Of a DNA stretch of 64,000 nt, positions 32,836-41,480 are shown piece after piece. The stretch spans positions 23,375 through 87,374 of the forward strand of contig JADJRI010000015.1 of assembly GCA_016712275.1 (NCBI GenBank), read 5' to 3'. Source of the DNA: Planctomycetota bacterium (GTDB lineage Bacteria; Planctomycetota; Phycisphaerae; UBA1845; UTPLA1). The notes under the pieces are model-generated. The model had not been told where the DNA came from, searched no databases, and worked only from the letters and a program-made list of their open reading frames with translations. Made by a program: the position numbers and the translations under genes. Position 1 is the first letter of the stretch; each line of letters opens with the position of its first letter.

Positions 32836-33492
32836 CTACCGGATCCCCGCCTCGTTCAGGTCGTCGATTTCGACATTGAATCCGTACATCAACTGATTCA
32901 CCTTCACGCCCAGAAAGGTGTCCACCCCCTCCGCATACACAAGGTGCAAATAGGGCGGCACCGCCAGCGGACGGTAGAATCCTTCGTGAAATTCGCCATA
33001 CAGGAATGCCACGCGCCCGCGCTGACGGACCGTGTTGATCAGCGCCGGCCATCGATCCGCCCGGGTTTCGCCGACCCGAGCGGTCAGTCCGACGACCACG
33101 CCGCGCGAAAAATCCGGACAAGCCGTTTCCGTGTCGAGATTGGTCGCCTTCAACATTTGCGACCACTGGGCCGGCGTCGTGACTATCACAAAGTCGAATC
33201 GATCCGACAGGGAATAAACGCTTCCCGCGGGCAGCCCGCGCGGTTGCAGAATTCTCGCAAACCACTGCCCGCCGGTCTCGGTCCGATCAAAACGGTATCG
33301 GCTCACATGTTCGAAATCCGCCGCCTGATTCCACACCTGCAGGGATCGCTCCGTGGAAGCGCAACCGGCTGCTCCCCAAACCAATGCACCAAAAGCGATT
33401 AGAACTGCTCTTTTTGCGATTGAACCGATCGGCCGAAGACTGCTCCGATGCCATCCGCGCCCGTTGCGGCTGATACCATGTTGGCATAGCAT
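32836..33492 (-). CDS. Hypothetical lipoprotein
   Basis: The chosen start at 33492 (MLCQHGISRNGRGWHRSSLR) gives a basic N-terminus, hydrophobic segment (RAVLIAFGALVWGAA) and lipobox (AAGC). The frame stays open upstream to 33600, overlapping the 5' region of the divergent alanine dehydrogenase gene. The mature ~175 residues contain RYRFDRTETGGQWFARIL and YLHLVYAEGVDTFLGVKVNQL. No domain is recognised. It lies between the lysine aminotransferase and alanine dehydrogenase genes on the opposite strand. Confidence 0.7.
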   Translation of the reverse strand: MLCQHGISRNGRGWHRSSLRPIGSIAKRAVLIAFGALVWGAAGCASTERSLQVWNQAADFEHVSRYRFDRTETGGQWFARILQPRGLPAGSVYSLSDRFDFVIVTTPAQWSQMLKATNLDTETACPDFSRGVVVGLTARVGETRADRWPALINTVRQRGRVAFLYGEFHEGFYRPLAVPPYLHLVYAEGVDTFLGVKVNQLMYGFNVEIDDLNEAGIR

Positions 33493-33614
33493 TTCCGCGC
33501 GTGCTTCGGTCGTCCGAGGCAGCGATTCGGCGGCATCAAGCCGGCTGACAGCCTCTGCTCGGATCATGAATCCGGGTATCGGTGTTTCTTCTTGTTTCAT
33601 CGGAGTCCCCCACC

Positions 33615-34720
33615 ATGATCGTTGGCGTTGTCAAAGAGATCAAGCCACATGAATACCGGGTTGGAATGATTCCATCCGGAGCCGCCGCTCTAACCCTTGC
33701 CGGCCACAAAGTCATCGTTGAAAAAGATGCCGGCGCCGGTTCCGGCTTTCTCGATTCGGACTATGTCAAGGCCGGTGCGAAGATCGTCGATCGCACCGCT
33801 GATGTCTGGGCGCAAGCCGAGATGGTCATCAAAGTAAAGGAGCCTCAACCCGCGGAAATCAAGATGCTCCGCCGCGATCAGGTCCTATTTACCTACTTTC
33901 ACTTCGCCGCGGACCGCAGCCTCACTGAGGGCGTCATCAAGAGTGGCAGTGTCGCCATCGCTTATGAGACCGTTCGCGACAAAAGGGGCACACTCCCGCT
34001 GCTCACGCCCATGAGCGAAGTCGCCGGAAAAATGAGCGTGCAGGAAGGCGCCAAGTACCTCGAGCGGCCCATGATGGGACGCGGAATTCTTCTCGGCGGC
34101 GTGCCCGGTGTTGAGCCGGCCACCGTACTCATTCTCGGTGGTGGTGTTGTCGGCACCAACGCGGCAAAGGTCGCTGCCGGCCTTGGCGCGCATGTGATTC
34201 TGATGGACGTGAGTCTTGACCGGCTGCGATACCTGTCGGACGTCATGCCGGCCAATGTGACGCCGCTCTTTAGCGACCCGTCGCTGATCGACTATCACAT
34301 TCGCGAGGCCGATCTCGTCATCGGCGCGGTGCTCATCCCCGGTGCCCGCTGCCCGGTTCTCATTACCCGCGACCACCTCAAAATCATGAAACCCGGCTCC
34401 GTCATCGTCGATGTCGGCGTCGATCAGGGCGGCTGCTGCGAAACCATCAAGCCGACGACCCACGACAACCCCACCTCATCGTCGATGATGTTGTCCATTA
34501 CGGCGTCGCCAACATGCCGGGCGCTGTCGGCCGCACCAGTACTTTCGCCCTGACCAACGCGACCATGCCTTACGCACTTCGACTCGCCAATATGGGCTAC
34601 CAAGCGGCTTGCAAGGCCGATCCGGGGCTTGCAGCCGGCGTCGATGTTCATAAAGGTGTGCTGACAAATAAGGATGTGGCTGAAACGTTTGGTTTGGAAT
34701 ATCGAAGTTGGGAACCCTAA
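33615..34720 (+). CDS. ald: Alanine dehydrogenase (one frame break)
   Basis: NAD-dependent L-alanine to pyruvate plus ammonium. The start at 33615 (MIVGVVKEIKPHEYRVGMIP) follows GGAG. Seen: MVIKVKEPQPAEI and LFTYFHFAADRSLT (substrate region), AIAYETVRD, PLLTPMSEVAGKMSVQEGAKYLE, and the Rossmann motif ILGGGVVGTNAAKVAAGLGAHV. DQGGCCETIKPTTHDNPT then joins IVDDVVHYGVANMPGAVGRTST across a one-base deletion near 34468-34472. The corrected length of about 368 residues matches the family. I infer a sequencing error rather than a pseudogene. Confidence 0.93.
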
Positions 34721-34804
34721 TATGTCAACGAGGACAGTGGACCAGGAGGCTATCGGTCGGTTGAAAGCTATTGTCCGCTACAGTTAATTCACTTCGGGAG
34801 ACTC

Positions 34805-36316
34805 ATGAGCCGCGGAACCATTATTTTCATTTCGATTCTTGTGCTCGCGATAGGCGGATTTATTTTTATCAGCCAGTCCTCCCTGCTCAGCGGCCTATCG
34901 CTCAACTTTCTTGACGGCCAGAAGGACAAGGCTATTCGCGGGGATCTCGTCATCCCCGTTACCTCCACGGGTGTCGTCGAATCGGCACAGATCATTCAAG
35001 TTAAGTCAAAAGCCGGCGGCATTGTCAATCAAATTCCGGTTCTCGAAGGCCAGATGGTCAAGAAAGGCGATATTCTCGTCGTACTCGATCCTGTCGATGA
35101 AAAGCGTGCCGTCGAGGCAAGGCAGTCCGACGCCGATCGCGCCAAATCCGCATGGGAAAAAGCCAAGATCGCACTCGAAAAGGCAAAGATCGATCTGCCC
35201 AATCAGACGCTCACGGCTGAGGCAAGGCTCGCCGATGCCAAGGCCCGACTTAGCACCGCAAAATATCAATACGACAAGCTCATGAAACTCGCCAAGGAAC
35301 AGCCCGACGGCGGCGTTTACAGTGAGCAGGAAGTCATCACGGTCACAGCCAATCGCGACAGCGCCAAAGCGGCCGTCGACATGGCCGAAATCGACGTCAT
35401 CACCTCAAAAAACAACGAGATAGTGCTTTTGAAGAGCGCCGAGGAAGATGTCGTACAGGCACAGGCTACGTGGGAAACGACCGTCAAGAACCTTGAGGAT
35501 GCCAACCAGCGGCTCGCCGAAACAACCGTCCGCGCACCGGCCGATGCCATGGTCTACAGCATTCAGACGCGCGTCGGCGAGGCAATTCAAAGCGGCACCC
35601 AATCCCTCACCGGCGGCACGCCTCTCCTAATCCTGGCCGATGTGAGCGCCATGTTTGTCATTGCCCAGATCGACGAGGCTGACATCGGCGAAATTCGCGA
35701 AATCGCTCCCGACTATGCCCGCCCCGGCAAGACCCAGCGGCTGGAAGAATCAGAGTATATTCGCAAGGCCCGCGAAATCATCGAAAAGTCGAAAGCCAGC
35801 AGCCAGCCGCTTAGCAATGACGAAAAAGCAATGATCCTGAGCGAGGCCGAGAAGCAGGCGATCGAAAAGGAAGGCGTCGAGGTCCAGGCCCGGCCCGTTG
35901 TCGTCACGGTCGATGCCTATCGCACTGAAACCTACAAAGGCGTGATCGAACGAATTCTCCCGGCCCCGGAACGACTCACCAATGCTGTTACCTTCAAGGT
36001 TAGAATCCGTCTTATTGGGGAAGACCTTCAGAAGCTCAACGGCCTCCAAGCCGACCTGGAATTTGAAACCGAAACCAAACACAACGTGGTCCTCGTGAAG
36101 AACGAAGCCCTCACCAGTGAAGTCCTCCAATGCTACGTTTTTGTGCCCCATCGCGACAATCCCGGCGATCGCCTCGGCGAAAAGAAAATTCCCGTTAAAA
36201 TCGGGGCAACCGACGGCACCCACACCGAAGTCGTCGCCGGCCTGAAGGAAGGCGAGGAAGTCTGGACCAAACGCCCGCAACTGACTGACAAGGAAAAGCG
36301 GGAAAGCGGAGGCTAA
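34805..36316 (+). CDS. MacA-like periplasmic adaptor (HlyD/MFP family) with an extra charged insert
   Basis: 503 residues. An N-terminal membrane anchor (TIIFISILVLAIGGFIFIS) comes first. It is followed by a lipoyl half (VVESAQIIQVKSKAGGIVNQIPVLEGQMVKKGDILVVLD), a long alpha-helical hairpin (about 100-240) and the second lipoyl half (TTVRAPADAMVYSIQTRVGEAI). The beta-barrel starts FVIAQIDEADIGEI. Residues about 301-362 are a charged helical insert absent from typical MacA, after which the barrel resumes with PVVVTVDAYRTETYKGVIERI. The gene is followed by the ABC ATPase and MacB-like permease on the same strand, so it is the adaptor of that exporter. The substrate is unknown. Confidence 0.88.
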   Translation: MSRGTIIFISILVLAIGGFIFISQSSLLSGLSLNFLDGQKDKAIRGDLVIPVTSTGVVESAQIIQVKSKAGGIVNQIPVLEGQMVKKGDILVVLDPVDEKRAVEARQSDADRAKSAWEKAKIALEKAKIDLPNQTLTAEARLADAKARLSTAKYQYDKLMKLAKEQPDGGVYSEQEVITVTANRDSAKAAVDMAEIDVITSKNNEIVLLKSAEEDVVQAQATWETTVKNLEDANQRLAETTVRAPADAMVYSIQTRVGEAIQSGTQSLTGGTPLLILADVSAMFVIAQIDEADIGEIREIAPDYARPGKTQRLEESEYIRKAREIIEKSKASSQPLSNDEKAMILSEAEKQAIEKEGVEVQARPVVVTVDAYRTETYKGVIERILPAPERLTNAVTFKVRIRLIGEDLQKLNGLQADLEFETETKHNVVLVKNEALTSEVLQCYVFVPHRDNPGDRLGEKKIPVKIGATDGTHTEVVAGLKEGEEVWTKRPQLTDKEKRESGG

Positions 36317-36334
36317 AGCGATTCTCGAATGATT

Positions 36335-36384
36335 GTGGCGCCGCCGTCCCGGCGGTGCATTCTCAAGCGAGACGCCTGAGCCAC
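36335..36384. repeat. Short imperfect palindromic (REP-like) element, copy 1
   Basis: Begins GTGGCGCCGCCGTCCCGG and ends CGAGACGCCTGAGCCAC. The arms are near reverse complements, and the outer GTGGC/GCCAC and the inner GTCCCG/CGAGAC match the copy at 48857-48904. It lies in the 310-base gap between adaptor and ATPase genes. Confidence 0.6.
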
Positions 36385-36627
36385 AGCGCCGGACTCACTC
36401 AATCGTCAAATGCAATAGTACGTGGCGGTCCGTATCGTCATTCTCGCGACTCTGCCCGCGAAAACCGATACCCTTTGTTATGCCGATTCCCAACGGAGAC
36501 GGGTGGCGGATCGAAACGTGATAAATGCTCCAGGACGGCATTTCCCAGCCGGGTCGCATCGCCCGGCTCTGATTTTTTAGGCGTTTTCGTTTACCATGTC
36601 GGCCAATGCCGTTAAGTACTGGGTAGA

Positions 36628-37431
36628 GTGGGACACAAACACGCGCAAAACGAGACGCACTTGCAATCGCCGCTGATTCAAATCCGAAATCTCTCCAAGC
36701 ATTATGTCATGGGCAGCACCGTCGTTCGCGCACTCGACGGTGTCGATCTCAACATCAATGCCGGCGAAATGGTCTCCATCACCGGCCAGTCCGGCAGCGG
36801 CAAGAGCACCATGATGCATCTGCTCGGTTGCCTCGACCGCCCCGGCACCGGTGAATACCACATCGACGGCGAACTCGTCAGCGCCATGAGCGATCGCCAA
36901 CTCGCCATTGTTCGCAACCAGAAAATCGGCTTTGTCTTTCAGACTTTTAATCTCATTCAGCGCACCAGCGCCATCGACAATGTGGCCGTGCCCTTGTTCT
37001 ATGCCCGGAAACTGTCCGTTCGCGATGCTTCGCTCAGAGCTCTTGAAAAGGTCGGCCTCGGCAAGCGCGGCACCCACACGCCCAGCGAGCTTTCCGGCGG
37101 CGAGCGTCAGCGCGTCGCCATTGCCCGCGCCATCGTCAACGAACCGAAAATCCTGCTCGCGGACGAGCCGACCGGAAATCTCGACAGCCGCACCGGCGAG
37201 CAGATCATGGATATTTTTCACGAGTTGCACCGTTCCGGCGTGACCATTGTTATCGTCACGCATGAAATGGATGTCGCCGTTCAGGCCGAGCGGGTCATTC
37301 GCATGCGTGATGGGAAAATCATCGAAGACCGAAAAGTGGACGACGCGCTGCGCGAGGAGCTTGGCGTCAACGTAGCACCCAAACCACCGACGCGCTCGCC
37401 GCCCCCGATGGCAAGGCCTGCGGGCGTTTGA
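36628..37431 (+). CDS. ABC transporter ATP-binding protein (MacB/LolD type)
   Basis: 267 residues starting with GTG. Walker A GQSGSGKS, Q-loop FVFQTFNLI, signature LSGGERQRVAIARA, Walker B ILLADEPTGNLD and switch H in VTHEMD are all present. The family powers MacB- or LolCDE-type transporters that move substrates from the periplasmic side. The C-terminal tail is Pro-rich. It sits between the adaptor and the permease and completes a MacAB-like set. Confidence 0.93.
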   Translation: MGHKHAQNETHLQSPLIQIRNLSKHYVMGSTVVRALDGVDLNINAGEMVSITGQSGSGKSTMMHLLGCLDRPGTGEYHIDGELVSAMSDRQLAIVRNQKIGFVFQTFNLIQRTSAIDNVAVPLFYARKLSVRDASLRALEKVGLGKRGTHTPSELSGGERQRVAIARAIVNEPKILLADEPTGNLDSRTGEQIMDIFHELHRSGVTIVIVTHEMDVAVQAERVIRMRDGKIIEDRKVDDALREELGVNVAPKPPTRSPPPMARPAGV

Positions 37432-37510
37432 GCATGCGCTGTGTCATTGCGTGTTAAGTACGATGTCGAGTCAGACATTATCTCATACTGTCGATTGAAT
37501 TCGGATACCT

Positions 37511-38748
37511 ATGTTTTTCTTTCGTGTCTGCATCATGGCCCTGCGTAGTCTATGGATTCATCCATTGCGCAGCATCCTCGCCACCCTCGGCGTCATCATC
37601 GGCGTCGCCGCTGTCGTCGCTGCCATGGCCATTCTCGAAGGCATGAGCGCCCGCATGGCCACCGGCTTCGAGTCGATGGGCTCCAACAAAATCTACATCA
37701 TGCCCGAAGTCGAGCGGCGCGGACGCCGCGCCGTCGGCAGCTTCGATGCCCTCGAACTGGATGACGCTTACGCGATCGACCGCGGCTGCAAAAGCACCAT
37801 CAATCGCGTCATGCCGCAGATCAATAACAGCGTCACCGTGAAGTTTCTCTCCAAATCCACCAATGCCTCCATTCTCGGCGCGACCGAGGTTTATCCGCTC
37901 ATCAACAGCCACAACGTCGCCGAAGGAGAGTTTTTCAGCCGCTCAAACGTGCAGGGCAAGGCGAGCGTTGTTGTCATCGGCGCCAAAGTGAAACAGGAGC
38001 TGTTCGGCGGCCGCCCCGCCATCGAGGAGAAAATCAAAATCTCCGGCCTCGGGCGCCTCGGCACCCGCACCCAACCGTCGTCGGCGTCATGGAGGAAAAG
38101 GGCAACGTCGGCTTCACCGATGTGGACCGGCAAGTCATTATTCCAATCACCACCGCCATGGAAAAGGTCTACGGCGTAAAATTCATCCAGACCATCGTTG
38201 CCGAAGCCCGTACCGCCGCCGACAAGGACATTGAAGCGGCAAAAAACGACGTCAAAAAATTGCTCCGCATGCGCCACCGCATTCGCGCCGGCCAGCAGGA
38301 CGATTTCCAGGTGCAGGCACAGAAGGAATTTGTCCAGCAATTCGGCCAGTTTCAGGCGATCATCACCGTCGTCCTTGGTTCCATTGCCGGTATCAGCCTC
38401 GTCGTCGGCGGCATCGGCATTATGAATATCATGCTCGTGGCCGTGACCGAGCGCACGCGCGAAATCGGCGTGCGCATGGCCATGGGCGCGCAGCGGTTCG
38501 ACGTCTTGCAGCAGTTTCTCGTCGAAGCCAGTTTCGTTTCGTTCCTTGGCGGCGCGGTCGGGGTGCTCATGGGTTGGGGGCTCGCCAACACGATCGAAAA
38601 ACTGACACGTGTTTTCGAAACGCTCACTACGCCCTGGTCCATCGCCGCCGCGCTGGCCATGGCCACCGGCACCGGCATCGTCAGCGGCATTTACCCGGCA
38701 TGGAAAGCCTCAAGACTCGATCCTGTCGAGGCGCTGCGGTACGAATAA
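37511..38748 (+). CDS. MacB-like ABC permease (one frame break)
   Basis: About 412 residues. The N-terminal membrane helix (LRSILATLGVIIGVAAVVAAMAILEG) is followed by the periplasmic MacB core (MGSNKIYIMPE, VAEGEFFSRSNVQGKASVVVIGAKV). Near 38070-38078 the frame slips, and resumes as PTVVGVMEEKGNVGFTDVDRQVIIPITTAMEK. The C-terminal FtsX-like domain has three helices (IAGISLVVGGIGIMNIMLVAVTERTREIGVRMAMGA; FLGGAVGVLMGWGLA; GIVSGIYPAWKASRLDPVEALRYE). All family landmarks are present, so this is a working gene with a likely indel. Confidence 0.9.
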
Positions 38749-38844
38749 GGGCCGAAAATCGACTGCCCGACGGTGAATTCCGAGTTTGGACTTCTGTTTT
38801 CCAACCCCATTCGTTATTCTGAGTTCGCCATTGAAAGTGTTGCC

Positions 38845-39348
38845 ATGCCCAACAGCCGCCAGCGCATCGCCGTCTTTCCCGGAACATTTGACCCGCCGAC
38901 GCTGGGTCATCTCGGTATTATTGAACGCGCTCGTCGCCTGTTCGACCGCACCATCGTCGCAGTCGGCGTCAACCCCGAAAAGTCGCCGCTCTTTACCGCG
39001 CGAGAGCGCGTCGAAATGCTCCGCGAGGAGCTCGGTGACGCCCCCGACGTCGAAATCGAGGCCTACACCGGCCTGACCATGGACTATGTAAAGAACAAAG
39101 GTGCAGACGTCCTCGTCAAGGGAATTCGCGACAGCGACGATCTTCGAAATGAATTGCGCCAGGCAAACGTCAACATGATTGCCGGCGATGTGGAAACGGT
39201 TTTCCTTTTTACCGACGACCAGACGGCTCTCATCAGCGGCTCGCTCATTCGCCAGATCGCTGAAATGGGCGGCCTCTCCAGCGGCAAACTCGAACGGCTC
39301 ATTCCTCTCAGCGTGGTGAATCGCCTGCGCAAAAAGCTGGAGTCATGA
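38845..39348 (+). CDS. coaD: Phosphopantetheine adenylyltransferase
   Basis: 167 residues, the expected size. It catalyses the penultimate step of coenzyme A synthesis (4'-phosphopantetheine plus ATP to dephospho-CoA). Seen: FPGTFDPPTLGHLGIIERA (nucleotidyltransferase TxGH motif), VGVNPEKSPLFTARERVEML, VLVKGIRDSDDLRNELRQANVN, and ALISGSLIRQIAEMGG. The start at 38845 is chosen because the conserved N-terminus begins there; the open frame extends to 38773 without family residues. It follows the permease gene by about 95 bases. Confidence 0.96.
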   Translation: MPNSRQRIAVFPGTFDPPTLGHLGIIERARRLFDRTIVAVGVNPEKSPLFTARERVEMLREELGDAPDVEIEAYTGLTMDYVKNKGADVLVKGIRDSDDLRNELRQANVNMIAGDVETVFLFTDDQTALISGSLIRQIAEMGGLSSGKLERLIPLSVVNRLRKKLES

Positions 39349-39387
39349 TTGCCGATGCACGCTCATTGAGGGATACTCGAAAGGACG

Positions 39388-39528
39388 GTGATTTCCTTGG
39401 GGCTTGACTTCCTGTTCGACAGCCTGGCGTTTTATTTTTCGCTTTTCCTCTATGTGCCATTTGCGACGTTTGCGCCGCTGGCCGCCTTCTTTGCTGCACT
39501 GCTTAACGGCGCCTCCGCCGGCATGTGA
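39388..39528 (+). CDS. Possible 46-residue membrane protein
   Basis: GTG start (or TTG at 39397, about 11 bases after AAAGGA). The product is almost entirely hydrophobic (LDFLFDSLAFYFSLFLYVPF, then PLAAFFAALLNGASAGM). It sits between coaD and the convergent SDR gene. Composition argues for a real small membrane protein; there is no other support. Confidence 0.35.
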   Translation: MISLGLDFLFDSLAFYFSLFLYVPFATFAPLAAFFAALLNGASAGM

Positions 39529-39571
39529 ACGTCATCGTGTCATACTGTCGGCACACACAAAGCGGCCGGTC

Positions 39572-40297
39572 TCACTTCATCACCGGCACCGTCTGGCCTG
39601 TGCTGTGCCGGTAGGCCGGTGAAAGCACCGCCTCAACCATCGCAGCAATGTCATCCGCATCGAGAGCCTTTTCGCTTGGAAACGTGGGAAATGCCCCGCG
39701 AAGCATGCCCGTCTCGACCGCCCCGGGCGCGACGCCGTGGACGCGAATGCCAAAGGGCTGGCCCTCCCGTGCCAGGCTTTTCGTATAGGCGACGACAAAT
39801 GCCTTGGCCGCGCCATATGCGGTGAACCCCGGAAACGGGTCGAACGCCGCCAGCGATGCGATGTTCACGATGGCGCCGCCGCCCTGCTCCCGCATAATCG
39901 GCCACACCGCCCGCGTGCAGAGATAAACCGTTCGCACATTCGTCGAGAGAATGTGGTCGAACATCTCCGGCTCCATCTCCTCGATCATCGCAAGCGGCGC
40001 GACACCCGCATTATTCACAAGGACATCGACGCGCTCGAAAATCGCATGGGAATCCTCAATCAGCTTCTCGACATCTCCGGCATTCGAAACATCCGCCGTC
40101 TGTGCAAAAACGCGGCCCCCGCCGCCGCCGCGCTCGATCAGCCGCTTCGTCTCGTCGAGCTGGTCGGCCGTCCGCGACGTGATGATGACATTGGCCCCAT
40201 GCACCGCAAATCGCCTGGCAATGGCCCGGCCGATGCCGCGTCCGGCGCCGGTGACGATGGCCGTCTTGCCGAATAGAAAATGTTTGGCTTCATGCAC
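39572..40297 (-). CDS. Short-chain dehydrogenase/reductase
   Basis: 241 residues with the classical SDR pattern: TGAGRGIGRAIARRFA (cofactor loop), ADVSNAGDVE, VLVNNAGVAPL, NIASLAAF (catalytic Ser), YGAAKAFVVAYTKSLA (Tyr and Lys), and GVAPGAVETGML. NAD(P)-dependent oxidoreduction of an unknown substrate. It starts a few bases after the stop of the small Cys-rich membrane protein gene, so the two may be co-transcribed. Confidence 0.92.
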   Translation of the reverse strand: MHEAKHFLFGKTAIVTGAGRGIGRAIARRFAVHGANVIITSRTADQLDETKRLIERGGGGGRVFAQTADVSNAGDVEKLIEDSHAIFERVDVLVNNAGVAPLAMIEEMEPEMFDHILSTNVRTVYLCTRAVWPIMREQGGGAIVNIASLAAFDPFPGFTAYGAAKAFVVAYTKSLAREGQPFGIRVHGVAPGAVETGMLRGAFPTFPSEKALDADDIAAMVEAVLSPAYRHSTGQTVPVMK

Positions 40298-40301
40298 TGT
40301 T

Positions 40302-40541
40302 TCACCTCATCGATTCAGCGGAGGCATCCGAAGAGGATTTGTCGGAATTCCGTGATCCAAGTTGCACAAGTTCGCGCTTGCGGCCAAGGCGGTCCGACGC
40401 CGCCTTTGCCGCATCGTCGCATCGGCACCCGCCACCGCAGCCTCCCGTCGCACTCGACCGCGAGGCGAGCACAATGCACCGGATCAGATAGGCCGCTGCA
40501 GCGACAATAACGACTGTGACAATAACGGTCTGCCAATCCAT
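40302..40541 (-). CDS. Small Cys-rich membrane protein (FeoB-associated type)
   Basis: 79 residues: an N-terminal membrane helix (WQTVIVTVVIVAAAAYLIRCI) then GGCGGGCRCDD and a polar tail. This layout matches the FeoB-associated Cys-rich membrane protein family, whose role in ferrous iron uptake is uncertain. No feo gene is in the window. It ends just before the start of the SDR gene. Confidence 0.7.
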   Translation of the reverse strand: MDWQTVIVTVVIVAAAAYLIRCIVLASRSSATGGCGGGCRCDDAAKAASDRLGRKRELVQLGSRNSDKSSSDASAESMR

Positions 40542-40761
40542 GTTGGGATTGTAGTCCTTCGGAACTGAATCGCGAATCGATTACAATTACACTTTATTGA
40601 CGACGCGCGGAATTTGACATTTAGCGAAGGTCGGTTGGCTCTCAATGGATGTGAAAATGGCCGGCATTTGCTTGCTCATAAAGCTACTTGACACACGTGC
40701 AGCCTTGTCCGACAACAAAACGTGACTCAGCAGTTCACGCGATAATAGAGGGAAAATCACC

Positions 40762-41256
40762 ATGAAACTCATCGATCATCTCATCGATCGCCTGCAAACC
40801 AGCCGCAAGTGGACCAACAATCTTCTCGAAGACATCGAACCCAATCGCTGGTTTGAAATGCCGGGCGGCGGCACGGGCCATGTCGCCTGGCAAGTGGGCC
40901 ATGTGGCCGCCTCGCAAATCGTCCTCATCCACAACCGCTGCTTTGCAACGCCGATGGATTCCTGCATGCCCGAGGCACAGCGTCTTGCATTCGGCCGCGG
41001 TTCGACGCCGGTGGGCGATCCATCAAAATACCCGCCCATCAGTGAAATACGTGCAACTTTCGACCGCATCCAGAACGAGGCCATTGAGTTGATTCGCAAC
41101 GCGGGCGAAGCCGATCTCGATGCCCCTGCCGGTGATCCCCATCCCATGTTCACTACCAAGGCCGGTGCGATCGGCATGGCCGCCACGCACGAGTCGTTTC
41201 ACGCCGGCCAGATCGCCATGATCCGGCGGGTCTTCGGCAAAGCCCCGCTGAGATGA
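40762..41256 (+). CDS. DinB-like four-helix metal-binding protein
   Basis: 164 residues. DHLIDRLQTSRKWTNNLLEDI, GGGTGHVAWQVGHVAASQ and ATHESFHAGQIAMIRRVFG give the three-His metal site and helices typical of the DinB superfamily, which includes thiol-dependent transferases. The substrate cannot be told. It lies upstream of rplA, where rplK would be found in most bacteria. Confidence 0.85.
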   Translation: MKLIDHLIDRLQTSRKWTNNLLEDIEPNRWFEMPGGGTGHVAWQVGHVAASQIVLIHNRCFATPMDSCMPEAQRLAFGRGSTPVGDPSKYPPISEIRATFDRIQNEAIELIRNAGEADLDAPAGDPHPMFTTKAGAIGMAATHESFHAGQIAMIRRVFGKAPLR

Positions 41257-41423
41257 CTTGATCGGGCACAATCCCCGCTAATTCCGCTGATTTCGACGAT
41301 AATCACCCCTTGCCGGGCCAGCCTTGTGACGTTAAATTACTTGGCTCGCTCGTGCCAAATTGCACTAGCAACGAATACCCGGCTGATACTTAAAGGTCGG
41401 TCGGCAAAATCCCGGTTGTGCTC

Positions 41424-41471
41424 GACCACGAGCCGTGAATCGTGGCAGACCCATTGGGTCATTACGAAAGG
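41424..41471 (+). promoter_or_regulatory. Structured rplA leader just upstream of the ribosome binding site
   Basis: Two adjacent hairpins, CCACGA/TCGTGG (41426-41431 with 41440-41445) and GACCC/GGGTC (41448-41460), end a few bases before AAAGGAG at 41465-41471. L1 represses its own operon in other bacteria by binding its mRNA leader; whether this is such a site is inference. Confidence 0.4.
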
Positions 41472-41480
41472 AGTTGCGGT

